This document shows, one piece after another, positions 7,477 through 15,843 of a DNA stretch of 64,000 nucleotides. Under the pieces are notes generated by a model. That model made no database searches and was not told the DNA's origin. It saw only the letters and a program-made list of their open reading frames with translations. Source of the stretch: DATBQN01 sp963755825 (GTDB taxonomy: Bacteria > Acidobacteriota > Thermoanaerobaculia > Multivoradales > UBA5704); NCBI GenBank assembly GCA_963755825.1, contig CAVWLA010000003.1:62001-126000 (forward strand), given 5' to 3'. How positions within the stretch are numbered: position 1 is the first letter of the stretch; each line of letters starts with the position of its first letter. The translations under genes and the position numbers were made by a program.

Positions 7477-8844
7477 TCAGGCGCGCACCACCTTGGCGGA
7501 CGGCTGCCGGTAGACGCCGCGGGTGTCGACCACCAACGGCGCGTGGGCGAGCACCAGCTCGTAGTCGCAGGCCGAGTGGTCGGTGACGATGACGACGGCG
7601 TCGGCGCCGGCGAGGGCCGCCTCGTCGAGCGCCACCGACTCCATCGACTCCAGCCCCGCGCTGCGCGCCCAGGCGCGCAGCGGCGGCAGGCGCGGGATCC
7701 ACGGATCGTGGTAGGAGACCCTCGCCTCGAGGGCGAGCAGGCGGTCGATGATCTCGAAGGCCGGGCTCTCGCGGGCGTCGGCGAGATCGCGCTTGTAGGC
7801 GATCCCGAGCACCAGCACGCCGCTCCCGGCGACCGCCTTGCCGCGCGCCGCGAGCGCCGCCACCAGCTTCTCGACGACGCGCTCGTGCATCCGCGCGTTG
7901 ACCCGCCCGGCGAGCTCGATGAAACCGGTCTCCTGCCCCACCTCGCGCGCCTTCCACGACAGGTAGAAGGGGTCGAGCGGGATGCAGTGGCCGCCCCAGC
8001 CGGGGCCGGGATCGAAGCGCATGTAGCCGAAGGGCTTGGTCTCCGCCGCGTCGAGCACCTCCCAGATGTCGACGCCGAGCCGGTCGTAGATCATCTTGAG
8101 CTCGTTGACGAGGGCGATGTTGACGGCGCGGAAGATGTTCTCGGTGAGCTTGGTCGCCTCGGCGGCGCGTGCCGAGGAGACGCGGACGATGCGCGGCACC
8201 ACGCGGGCGTAGAGCGCCGCCGCGAGATCGGCGGAGACTTCGTCGACGCCGCCCACCACCTTGGGGAGGCGGGTGAGCGTCTGCTCGGGGTGGCCGGGGT
8301 TCTCGCGCTCCGGCGAGTAGGCGAGGAAGAACCCCTCGCCGCAGGCGAGCCCGCTCGCCTCGAGGAGGCCGCGGAGGAGCTCGTCGGTGGTGCCCGGATA
8401 GGTCGTCGATTCGAGCACGACGAGCTGGCCCGGCCGCAGGGTGAGGGCGATCTGGCGGCCGCTCGCGGCGACCGCCGAGAGGTCGGGCTGGCGCTCGGGG
8501 GTGAGCGGCGTCGGCACGCAGATGAGGATGGCGTCGACCTCGCCGAGGCGGGAGAGATCGCCGGTGGGGGTGAGTCGGCCGGCCGCCACCAGCGGCGCCA
8601 GGCGCGCCGCGCCAGGGTGGCGGAGCGAGCACTCGCCGCGCGCGAGCGCCGCGACCTTCGCAGGATCGATGTCGAAGCCGAGCACGGCGAGGCCGCGCTC
8701 GGCGAAGGCGAGCGCCAGGGGGAGGCCGACGTAGCCGAGGCCGACGACGCCCACCCGCGCCGACCCCTCGTCGATCCGCGCCCGGAGCGCCGCCGCCTGG
8801 ACGGACGCGCGGGCGGAGCCGCTGGAAGCCATGCGGCGGATCAT
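7477..8844 (-). CDS. nucleotide-sugar (UDP-N-acetylhexosamine type) 6-dehydrogenase
   Basis: NAD-dependent dehydrogenase of 455 residues that oxidises C6 of a UDP-sugar to a uronate, feeding surface polysaccharide synthesis. The N-terminal Rossmann motif VGLGYVGLPLALAFAERGL, the central KLTENIFRAVNIALVNEL and the catalytic Cys287 in GWGGHCIPLDPFYLSWKA are all clear. The wording of these motifs (GGHCIPLDP and the absence of the GKGR-type UDP-glucose signature) favours the WbpA/WecC-like subgroup over UDP-glucose dehydrogenase. Two ATG codons (8844 and 8832) are possible; the first is used here. It converges with the hydrolase 10 bp away and has no pathway partner in the window. Confidence 0.88.
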   Translation of the reverse strand: MIRRMASSGSARASVQAAALRARIDEGSARVGVVGLGYVGLPLALAFAERGLAVLGFDIDPAKVAALARGECSLRHPGAARLAPLVAAGRLTPTGDLSRLGEVDAILICVPTPLTPERQPDLSAVAASGRQIALTLRPGQLVVLESTTYPGTTDELLRGLLEASGLACGEGFFLAYSPERENPGHPEQTLTRLPKVVGGVDEVSADLAAALYARVVPRIVRVSSARAAEATKLTENIFRAVNIALVNELKMIYDRLGVDIWEVLDAAETKPFGYMRFDPGPGWGGHCIPLDPFYLSWKAREVGQETGFIELAGRVNARMHERVVEKLVAALAARGKAVAGSGVLVLGIAYKRDLADARESPAFEIIDRLLALEARVSYHDPWIPRLPPLRAWARSAGLESMESVALDEAALAGADAVVIVTDHSACDYELVLAHAPLVVDTRGVYRQPSAKVVRA

Positions 8845-9011
8845 GCCTCACTCGGAGCTGGAAAGCTGCACGGACCGGCCGGCTGGCACCGCGTTGGAAG
8901 CGTCGCTCAGGCCGGCGCCGGCCTCGCCGCCAGCAGGCCGCGGATCCGCTCGAGCCCCGCCGGCCGCGGGTAGCGCTGGTGCACCAGGGCGAGCCCGCTA
9001 GCGGATGGAGA

Positions 9012-11762
9012 TCAATCCTCGCCCTCGCTCGCCGGCGCGCCGGGGCGGCGGTCGGCGACCGCCGCGAGGGGCTGGGTCTCGGGCGCGAAGACGGGGCGTG
9101 CGGCGGGTGGCGGCGTGCCGGCGGGAGAGCCGAAGCCGACGATCTGGTCCCAGTCGCGCTGCAGGTCGTCGCCGAAGATCACCAGTAGATCGCCGGGACG
9201 CGCCGTCTCGAGACCCAGGCGAACGGCCTCCGGCTCGAGGTAGATCTGGGGCGCGATGCGGTCCTCGGGAAAGCCCGCGGCGAGGAACCCCTCGCGCAGC
9301 AGGGCGCCCACCTCGCCGGACGGACGGCCGCGCAGGTTGTCGTCCTCCCGCAGGAGAACCAGATCGAACGCCGGCGCCGCCACCTTCGCCAGCGACCGGA
9401 TGTCCTCGTCGCGGCGGTCGCCGGGCGCCGAGACGATGCCGATCCGCCGGCCGTTGACACCGAGCTCGCGGATCATCCGCGCCATCGCCTCCATGCCGTG
9501 GGCGTTGTGCGCGTAGTCGAGGAGCACGCGGAACGGATGCTCGTTGTAGAAGTTCATCCGTCCCGGAGTCTGGAAGAAATCCGTCGTGAAGGTGCGCAGA
9601 CCCTGGCGGATGTTCTCCAGGCTCACCCCCAAGCCGCAGGCGATCGCCGCCGCGAACATCGCGTTCTGGATGTTGTGCCAGGCATGCCCTTCGACGGTCG
9701 CCGGGATCTGCCGCGCGAGGAGCAGCGGGATGTGGTCCTCCCCCTCGTAGAGCACCAGCATGCGGCCGTTCAGGCTCTCCTCCAGCACGAGGGCCCGGCC
9801 GCGCTCGCGGATGTGCCGGCGCACCAGGTCGTTGGTGCGATCGAGGGTGACGTAGAACGGCTTCGCCGGGCTGTGCTCCGCCATCGCGGCGACCCGCGGA
9901 TCGTCGGCGTTGAGGACGCAGACGTCGCGCGCCACCTCGGCGATGACGCGCTTGACCCGCGCCAGATCCTCGAGATCCTCGATGCCCCCCATCCCCAGGT
10001 GGTCGGCGGCGACGTTGAGCACGGCGCCGACGTTGCACTTCCGCCAGCCCAGGCCGGAGCGCACGATGCCGCCGCGCGCCGTCTCGAGAACCGCGGCATC
10101 GACGGTCGGGTCGCGCAGCACGAGATGGCTCGCCCACGGGCCCGTCATGTCGCCGGCGACGGTCAGCACGCCGTCGATGTAGACGCCGTCCGAGGTCGCC
10201 ATCCCCACCGTCTGGCCGGAGAGCTTGAGGATGTGGCCGACCATGCGGGTGGTCGTCGTCTTGCCGTTGGTGCCGGTGATCGCCGCGATCGGAATGCGGC
10301 ACGGCACGCCGCGCGGGAAGAGCATGTCGATGACCGGCCCCGCCACTTCGCGCGGCGTCCCCTCGGTCGGCGCGGTGTGCATGCGGAAGCCCGGCGCGGC
10401 GTTGATCTCGACGATGGCGCCCCCCACCTCCGAGTAGCTGCGCGAGATGTCCGGGCAGATGAAGTCGACGCCGCCGACGTCGAGGCCGATCGCCTTCACC
10501 CCGCGCTCGGCCATGATGCGGTTGTCGTAGTGGATGACGTCGGTCTTGTCGATCGAGGTGCCGCCGGTCGACAGGTTGCCGGTCGAGCGCAGGGGGATGA
10601 CCTGCCCGTCCGCGGGCACCGAGTCGAGCGTCAGGCCGGCATCGGCGAGAAGGCGCAGCGCCTGGTGGTCGACCTCGAGCCGGGTGAGGACCTTCTCGTG
10701 GCCGACGCCGCGGCGCGGGTCGGCGTTGACCCGCTCGATCAGCCGGGCGACCGTCGAGGTGCCGTCCCCCACGACGTGGCCGGGGACCCGCTCGGCCACC
10801 GCCACGACCCTGCCGTGGACGACCAGGATCCGATAGTCGTTCCCCTCGTGGAAGGTCTCGACGATGACCGTCCGCGCCTCCTCGCGAGCCTTCTCGAAGG
10901 CGAGGAGCGTCTGCTCGGGGGTGCGCAGGTTGATCGAGACGCCGCGGCCGTGGTTGCCGTCGAGCGGCTTGACGACGATGGGATAGCCCAGCCGCTCGGC
11001 CTCGGCGACCGCCTCCTCGGGCTCGTAGACCAGCCGCTGGCGCGGCACCGGCAGGCCGAGGTCGGCGAGGATCTGGTTGGTGAGCCGCTTGTCGGAGGCG
11101 ATCTCGACCGCGATGTGGCGCGTCTCGCTGGTCACCGTCGCCTGGATGCGGCGCTGGTAGCGCCCGTGGCCGAGCTGGACGAGCGAGCGGTCGTTGAGAC
11201 GGATCCACGGGATGTCGCGCTCCTCGGCGGCGCTCACCAGCGCGGCGGTCGAGGGCCCGAAGGCGCGCCGCTGGGCGAGGCGGACCAGCGCCTCGAGCTC
11301 GGCCGCGAAGTCGAACGGCGCCGGGTCGTGGGCGGCGCGCTCGGGCGGCAGCAGGTGGCGGATGACGCGCAGGCCGAGCTCCGCCGCCGCGGTGCCGACG
11401 CTCTCCTCGAGAAAGCTGTAGATGACGTGATACTGGCCGCGCGGCAGGCCGTGGCTCCGCGTCTTGCCGTAGGAGACGCGGGTGCCCGCCAGGCACTGGA
11501 GCTCGATCGCGACGTGCTCGAGGACGTGCCCCATCCAGGTGCCCTGGTCCTCGGTCATCCGGCGGACGAAGCCGCCCGGCGTCTGGTACGAGCAGGTGTG
11601 CTCGTAGAGCGTCGGGAGGAGGGCGAGCAGCCGCTCCGCGAAGCCGGGGAGCCGGGCGGTCGGGAACTCCTCGAGCTCGCCCAGGTCGACGCGCAGCCGG
11701 ATCACCGGCCGCAGCGCGTAGAGGTTGGGGCCGCGGTAGACGCGGGTCTCGAGGACGTTCAT
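9012..11762 (-). CDS. cphA: cyanophycin synthetase
   Basis: Polymerises aspartate and arginine into multi-L-arginyl-poly-L-aspartate (cyanophycin), a nitrogen reserve, using ATP. The three expected parts are visible: an N-terminal domain beginning MNVLETRVYRGPNLYALRPV, an ATP-grasp domain (about residues 215-475; GYPIVVKPLDGNHGRGVSIN) that adds Asp, and a Mur-ligase domain with P-loop ITGTNGKTTTTRM (about residue 495) and DYAHNAHG that adds Arg. Length of 916 residues fits the family (about 870-900). ATG 11762 was chosen because MNVLETR matches family N-termini; an upstream ATG adds a non-conserved stretch. It lies 58 bp downstream of cphB on the same strand, so synthesis and breakdown genes are co-oriented. 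Confidence 0.95.
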   Translation of the reverse strand: MNVLETRVYRGPNLYALRPVIRLRVDLGELEEFPTARLPGFAERLLALLPTLYEHTCSYQTPGGFVRRMTEDQGTWMGHVLEHVAIELQCLAGTRVSYGKTRSHGLPRGQYHVIYSFLEESVGTAAAELGLRVIRHLLPPERAAHDPAPFDFAAELEALVRLAQRRAFGPSTAALVSAAEERDIPWIRLNDRSLVQLGHGRYQRRIQATVTSETRHIAVEIASDKRLTNQILADLGLPVPRQRLVYEPEEAVAEAERLGYPIVVKPLDGNHGRGVSINLRTPEQTLLAFEKAREEARTVIVETFHEGNDYRILVVHGRVVAVAERVPGHVVGDGTSTVARLIERVNADPRRGVGHEKVLTRLEVDHQALRLLADAGLTLDSVPADGQVIPLRSTGNLSTGGTSIDKTDVIHYDNRIMAERGVKAIGLDVGGVDFICPDISRSYSEVGGAIVEINAAPGFRMHTAPTEGTPREVAGPVIDMLFPRGVPCRIPIAAITGTNGKTTTTRMVGHILKLSGQTVGMATSDGVYIDGVLTVAGDMTGPWASHLVLRDPTVDAAVLETARGGIVRSGLGWRKCNVGAVLNVAADHLGMGGIEDLEDLARVKRVIAEVARDVCVLNADDPRVAAMAEHSPAKPFYVTLDRTNDLVRRHIRERGRALVLEESLNGRMLVLYEGEDHIPLLLARQIPATVEGHAWHNIQNAMFAAAIACGLGVSLENIRQGLRTFTTDFFQTPGRMNFYNEHPFRVLLDYAHNAHGMEAMARMIRELGVNGRRIGIVSAPGDRRDEDIRSLAKVAAPAFDLVLLREDDNLRGRPSGEVGALLREGFLAAGFPEDRIAPQIYLEPEAVRLGLETARPGDLLVIFGDDLQRDWDQIVGFGSPAGTPPPAARPVFAPETQPLAAVADRRPGAPASEGED

Positions 11763-11820
11763 CGGCGGGAGGCCGAGAGAGGCTCGCGGGGAGCGAGCGC
11801 CGGCGGACGCGGGCCGCGGA

Positions 11821-12744
11821 TCACGCGGGGTTTGTAACACGAGCCGGCGAGGGCGGCAAGCTCGCCTCGCGACCCGGCTCCGCCTCGCCGGAGGCGGCGG
11901 CGCGGTCTGCCGGCTGGCGACGCGGCGGCAGGCCGCGCCGGCGCCCGAGGTCGTAGCCGCAGCCGGTCGTCAGGACGTCCAGGTGGAGCCCGAGCATGGC
12001 GAGCGGCTGGCCGCGGCGCACGGCGTAGCTGTCGGTGAAGGCCATCTGGCGCGCGTCGATGACCAGCACGGCGCCGGCGCCGATCACCTCGATCGTGCCC
12101 TCCGGCTCGATCACCACCGCGGTGTCCTCGTCGATCCCCACCCCCAGCGGCTCCGGGTTGTAGGAGAGGGCGGTGAGCAGCCGGCCGAGGCGGTCGCGGC
12201 GGCGAAAATGCTGATCGATGATGAGCTCGGGGGCGAGGCCCAGGCCGGGGGCCAGATGGACGAGCCGCCGGCGCGGGGTGCTGCCGCCGTCACCGAGGGC
12301 GATCATGTGCTCGGAGAGGAGCGAGGCCCCGGCGCTGGTGCCGCCGACGACCATCCCCTCGGCATGCCGGCGGCGGATGGCGGCGGCGAGCGCCGTGCCG
12401 CCGAGGGTCGACGAGAAGCGGAGCTGGCTGCCGCCGGTGAGGAAGAGCGCCGTGGCGCCGGAGAGCCGCGCGAGCATCTCGGGGCCGGCCGCCAGCGCCT
12501 CCTCGCGGTTGGCGATGCGCAGCACGGCGACCTCCGGCACTCCCAGCTCGCGAAAGAGGTCGGTGTAGCGCTCGCCGGTGTCGGCGAGCTCCGAGGCGGT
12601 GGCGAGGATGAGCAGGTTGCCAGCGGCGCCGCCGGCGATCTCGACGAAGCGTCGGAGGACGATCCGCTCGCGCGTCTTGTCCTCGGCGCCGCCGATCGCC
12701 ATCAAGCGGCCGGGCCGTGGGGCCGGCGCGGGTTGTACGTCCAT
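11821..12744 (-). CDS. cphB: cyanophycinase (peptidase S51 family)
   Basis: Serine exopeptidase of 307 residues that releases beta-Asp-Arg dipeptides from cyanophycin. The signature GGTSAGASLLSEHMI carries the nucleophile Ser137; other family motifs are MAIGGAEDK at the start, LFLTGGSQLRFSSTL and IIDQHFRRRDRLGRL, and GVGIDEDTAVV near the C-terminus. Start ATG 12744 has AGAGGAG nine nucleotides upstream. The C-terminal 40 residues are Arg/Pro/Ala-rich and not typical. No signal peptide is seen, consistent with an intracellular enzyme. It precedes cphA on the same strand, with an extended -10 element upstream at 12813-12821. Confidence 0.94.
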   Translation of the reverse strand: MDVQPAPAPRPGRLMAIGGAEDKTRERIVLRRFVEIAGGAAGNLLILATASELADTGERYTDLFRELGVPEVAVLRIANREEALAAGPEMLARLSGATALFLTGGSQLRFSSTLGGTALAAAIRRRHAEGMVVGGTSAGASLLSEHMIALGDGGSTPRRRLVHLAPGLGLAPELIIDQHFRRRDRLGRLLTALSYNPEPLGVGIDEDTAVVIEPEGTIEVIGAGAVLVIDARQMAFTDSYAVRRGQPLAMLGLHLDVLTTGCGYDLGRRRGLPPRRQPADRAAASGEAEPGREASLPPSPARVTNPA

Positions 12745-12812
12745 GCGGCGGATCTCCTCTGGGCTCGAGCGGGCGAGCCGGGGGGTTGGAGGGCAGCGTG
12801 CGGAGCGCGGCC

Positions 12813-12821
12813 ATTCTACCA
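12813..12821 (-). promoter_or_regulatory. candidate extended -10 promoter for cphB-cphA
   Basis: Read on the minus strand the site is TGGTAGAAT, a TG-N-TAGAAT extended -10 with 5 of 6 matches to TATAAT, about 70 nt upstream of the cphB start. No good -35 box is present at 16-18 nt. The same nine bases recur just upstream of the secreted-protein gene near 30840. Confidence 0.4.
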
Positions 12822-12873
12822 ACGCGCGCCGGCGAGCGGAGCGGAGGGGAGCGGCCGCGCCGGCCGCCGCCGG

Positions 12874-12879
12874 TATAGT
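12874..12879 (+). promoter_or_regulatory. candidate -10 element for the Mur-ligase-like gene
   Basis: TATAGT (5 of 6 to TATAAT) lies 31 nt upstream of the ATG at 12911, directly after a GC-rich palindromic stretch (GGCCGCGCCGGCC). No -35 match is seen. The same layout recurs before other plus-strand genes (see findings). Confidence 0.35.
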
Positions 12880-12910
12880 CTCGCCCCGCCGGCTCCGGCA
12901 CCCCGACGCG

Positions 12911-14665
12911 ATGCCCCTCCTCGACTCCCGGCGGCTCACCGGCCCCAACCTCCTCCTCGCCGGACCCGGCGCGGTGGTCGACGTCGCCCTGCCCTGCTTC
13001 ACGCCGCACCTTCCCGCTGCCGAGGCGTCCGACCTCGCCCTCTCCCTCTGGCGTCGGCACGCCCGGCGGCTCCTCGGCACGCTCGGTTGGGGCGGCGAGC
13101 AGCTGGCGGCGCGCCGGCATGCCGGCGGCCTCTCCCTCGCCTTCTCCGCGCCGCTCGACAGCCTCGATGCCGCGACCGAGGTCGCCGAGGAGGTCTGGCG
13201 CGCCACCGAGGCGGCCCTCGGCGGGCGCGGAGTTGCGGCCGGGCCAATAGGCTGGCCGGAGCCGGCGCTCTCGGCGGCGGCGGAGCGGCTCCGGGCCCTG
13301 ATCGACGCCGAGCGCAGCCCTCGCCTCGTCGCCCTCGCCTCCGCGGCGGCAGCGCGCGGCATCGCCTTCCTCTGGGACGCCGAGGAGGTGACGATCGGCC
13401 TCGGAACGGGCGGCGTCACCTGGCCGCACGCCGACCTCCCCTCGCCAGCCGAGGTCGATTGGACCTGCCTCCACGACGTGCCGGTGGCGCTCGTCACCGG
13501 CACCAACGGCAAGACGACGACCGTCCGCCTGCTGGAATCGATCGCCAAGGCCGCCGGCCGGATCGCCGGCGCCACCTCGACCGACCGCATCACCCTCGAC
13601 GGCGCGACGCTCGAGCGGGGCGATTTCTCCGGACCGGGCGGGGCGCGGACGCTCCTCCGCAACCGGCGGCTCGACTTCGCCATCCTCGAAGTGGCGCGCG
13701 GCGGGCTGCTCCGCCGGGGCTTGGCGATCGCCGCAGCCGATGCGGCGGCGGTCACCAACATCGCCGCCGACCACCTCGGCGAGTACGGCGTCGACGACCT
13801 CGCCGGCATCGCCGCGGCCAAGCTGGTGGCGGTCCGCGCCGTGCGGCCACGGGGCGCGGCGGTCTTGAACGCCGACGATCCGGAGCTCGTCCGCCAGGGT
13901 CCCGGGGCGGCGCGCGCGCCGATCTCCTGGTTCACTCTCGAGGCCAGGAATCCCCTTCTCGCCGCCCAGCTCGCAGGAGATGGGTCCGCCGCCTTCCTCG
14001 ACGGCGGCGAGCTGATCCTCGCCGCCGGGGGGCGCCGCCGCGCCATCGCCCGGCTCGCCGAGATCCCCATCACCTTCGACGGCGCCGCCCGCCACAACGT
14101 CGCGAACGCCCTCGCCGCCGCGGCGCTCGCCCAGGCCATGGGCCTCCCCGACGCGGCCATCGCCCGCGGCCTCGCTGCCGTCGGCGGCACGGCGGAGGAC
14201 AACCCGGGCCGCGCCAATCTGCTCGAGATCGGCGGCGTCCGCATCCTCCTCGACTACGCCCACAACCCGCACGGGCTCGCCGCCCTTCTCGAGCTGGCGG
14301 CGGCGATCCCGGCCACCCGCCGTTTGCTGCTCCTCGGACAGGCGGGCGACCGCGACGAGACCGCCCTCCGCGACCTCGCCGCCACCGCCTGGCGGTCCCG
14401 CCCCGACCGCATCGTCGTCAAAGAGCTGCCGGCGATGCTCCGCGGCAGGCAGGCTGGCGAGGTTCCGGCGATCCTCGACGACGAGCTCCGGCGGCGCGGC
14501 GCGCCCGACGAAGCGCTGGCGCACGCTCCGACGGAGATCGCCGCCGTCGATCAGGCTCTCGCCTGGGCGCGTCCGGGCGACCTCCTGATCCTCCTCATCC
14601 ACAGCGAGCGCGGCGCCGTGCTGGCCCGGCTGGAGCGCGCCGGCGCCCGCCCCGCCGCCGGCTGA
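12911..14665 (+). CDS. cyanophycin-synthetase-like Mur ligase lacking the ATP-grasp domain
   Basis: Protein of 584 residues divergent from cphB-cphA. Its Mur-ligase half is intact: P-loop ALVTGTNGKTTTVRLLE (about residue 196), RGDFSGPGGARTLL, VTNIAADHLGEYGVDDL and DYAHNPHGLAALL. The first 195 residues match the CphA N-terminal domain (DSRRLTGPNLLLAGPGAVVD; later VALASAAAARGIAFLW and VTIGLGTGGVTWP, equivalent to the CphA segment ending QLGHGRYQRRI), but the whole ATP-grasp domain that should lie between that and the Mur part is missing. It could therefore perform only the Mur-type ligation, for example joining beta-Asp-Arg units or arginine, comparable in logic to CphA2. That activity is inference. 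ATG 12911 is the first start after the -10 element. Confidence 0.85.
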   Translation: MPLLDSRRLTGPNLLLAGPGAVVDVALPCFTPHLPAAEASDLALSLWRRHARRLLGTLGWGGEQLAARRHAGGLSLAFSAPLDSLDAATEVAEEVWRATEAALGGRGVAAGPIGWPEPALSAAAERLRALIDAERSPRLVALASAAAARGIAFLWDAEEVTIGLGTGGVTWPHADLPSPAEVDWTCLHDVPVALVTGTNGKTTTVRLLESIAKAAGRIAGATSTDRITLDGATLERGDFSGPGGARTLLRNRRLDFAILEVARGGLLRRGLAIAAADAAAVTNIAADHLGEYGVDDLAGIAAAKLVAVRAVRPRGAAVLNADDPELVRQGPGAARAPISWFTLEARNPLLAAQLAGDGSAAFLDGGELILAAGGRRRAIARLAEIPITFDGAARHNVANALAAAALAQAMGLPDAAIARGLAAVGGTAEDNPGRANLLEIGGVRILLDYAHNPHGLAALLELAAAIPATRRLLLLGQAGDRDETALRDLAATAWRSRPDRIVVKELPAMLRGRQAGEVPAILDDELRRRGAPDEALAHAPTEIAAVDQALAWARPGDLLILLIHSERGAVLARLERAGARPAAG

Positions 14666-14672
14666 ACCGTCG

Positions 14673-14894
14673 ATGGACGGCCTCACCCTCTTCGGCTTCT
14701 TCGCGGTGGCCGCCGCCCTCGTCTGCTACGCGCTCGAAGATCGCCATCGCGCCTTCACCCTCGGCTTCGCCGCCTCCTGCGCCCTCTCCTCCGTCTACGG
14801 CTTCCTGCAGGGAGCGTGGCCCTTCGGCGTCATCGAGATCGTCTGGACCCTGGTCGCCGCCCGCCGCTGGTGGAAACCGCGAGGTGCCAGGTGA
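14673..14894 (+). CDS. small two-helix membrane protein of unknown function
   Basis: Protein of 73 residues starting 7 nt after the Mur-ligase stop, so probably co-transcribed. It has two hydrophobic segments (about residues 5-20 and 28-60) separated by a charged turn (EDRHRA), with FLQGAWPFGVIEIVW and a basic RRWWKPRGAR end. Similar short membrane proteins of unknown function occur in many bacteria. Its last codons and stop lie inside a copy of the 18-bp repeat (14882-14899), which supplies RGAR and the TGA. It is plausibly real because of position and composition. Confidence 0.6.
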   Translation: MDGLTLFGFFAVAAALVCYALEDRHRAFTLGFAASCALSSVYGFLQGAWPFGVIEIVWTLVAARRWWKPRGAR

Positions 14895-14930
14895 TCCGTC
14901 AGACCGCCCGCGGGGTGCCAGGTGACTCGC
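14882..14930 (+). repeat. two copies of the AGGTGCCAGGTG short repeat
   Basis: Copies at 14882-14899 (16 of 18 to the consensus AGGTGCCAGGTGCTTCGT) and 14913-14930 (about 14 of 18), 31 bp apart in the same orientation, between the small membrane protein and hpnK. Confidence 0.75.
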
Positions 14931-14961
14931 CGACGACCGCGGTAAGCTCCCGGCGACGCCG

Positions 14962-15843
14962 ATGGAATCCCCGGCGCCCTCGGCGCCCCACCTTTCCGTG
15001 CCCACCGCCCTCCTCGTCAACGCCGATGACTTCGGCCGCTCGCCGGAGATCAACGCGGCGGTGCTCGCCGCCCACCGCGAGGGAATCCTCACCTCGGCGA
15101 GCTTGATGGTGACCGGCGCCGCCGCGGCGGAGGCGATCGCCATGGCGCGGCGGACGCCGAGCCTGGCCGTCGGGCTGCACCTGGTGCTGGTCGCCGGCGT
15201 GGCGGCATCTCGTCCCGCGGAGCTACCGCACCTCGTCGACGCCGGCGGCCGCTTCGCGGACGACCCTGTGAGGGCGGGGCTGCGCCTCGCGCGGCCGGCC
15301 GCGCGAGGCGAGATCGCGCGCGAGATCGCCGCGCAGCTGGCGCTCTTCGACGCCACCGGCCTGCCTCTCTCGCACGTTGACGGGCATCTCCATCTCCACG
15401 TCCACCCGGCGGTCCTCCGGCACGTCCTGCCGCTGGCCGTGCGGCATGGCGCGCGAGGATTTCGACTGCCGCACGATCCTCTCCGGCCGGCGCTCGCCTG
15501 GGATCGCCGCCACCGGCTCCAGAAGACGGGCTGGGCGCTCGCCTTCGGCGGCCTCCGCCGCCACGCCGCGCCCCGCGTCCGTGCCGCCGGCCTCGCCGTG
15601 CCGGAGCGCACCTACGGCCTGATGCAGAGCGGGGCGATGGACGAGGGCTACCTGCTCCACCTGCTCGACACCCTCGAGACACCCACGGCCGAGATCTACC
15701 TGCATCCGACGGCCGGCGCGCGGCTGGAGCCCCTGGGTCCCAACCCGGAGGAGCTCGCCGCGCTCCTCTCGCCGCAGGTCCGCGAGCGGATCGCCCGGCG
15801 CGGCATCCGCCTCGCCACCTACGCCGGCCTCGCCAGCCGATGA
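14962..15843 (+). CDS. hpnK: ChbG/HpnK-family deacetylase (hopanoid side-chain N-deacetylase)
   Basis: Carbohydrate deacetylase of 293 residues in the YdjC/ChbG/HpnK family, expected to deacetylate N-acetylglucosaminyl bacteriohopanetetrol. Metal and catalytic motifs are seen: the Asp pair in VNADDFGRSPEINAAV, His in AVGLHLVLVAG and the cluster SHVDGHLHLHVHPAVL. The C-terminal TYGLMQSGAMDEGYLLHLL and EIYLHPTAG also fit the family. Its stop overlaps the hpnI start (ATGA), and this pairing is what identifies it as HpnK rather than a generic ChbG. A TAAGCT motif lies 14 nt before the ATG, and repeat copies lie further upstream. No hopanoid scaffold genes (shc, hpnH) are within the window. Confidence 0.85.
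   Translation: MESPAPSAPHLSVPTALLVNADDFGRSPEINAAVLAAHREGILTSASLMVTGAAAAEAIAMARRTPSLAVGLHLVLVAGVAASRPAELPHLVDAGGRFADDPVRAGLRLARPAARGEIAREIAAQLALFDATGLPLSHVDGHLHLHVHPAVLRHVLPLAVRHGARGFRLPHDPLRPALAWDRRHRLQKTGWALAFGGLRRHAAPRVRAAGLAVPERTYGLMQSGAMDEGYLLHLLDTLETPTAEIYLHPTAGARLEPLGPNPEELAALLSPQVRERIARRGIRLATYAGLASR

Noticed and set aside
8845..9011. Possible short gene or gene remnant between the UDP-sugar dehydrogenase and cphA
   Set aside because: The minus frame encodes about 27 residues ending RGLLAARPAPA without a start or ribosome-binding site; too little to support a pseudogene call.
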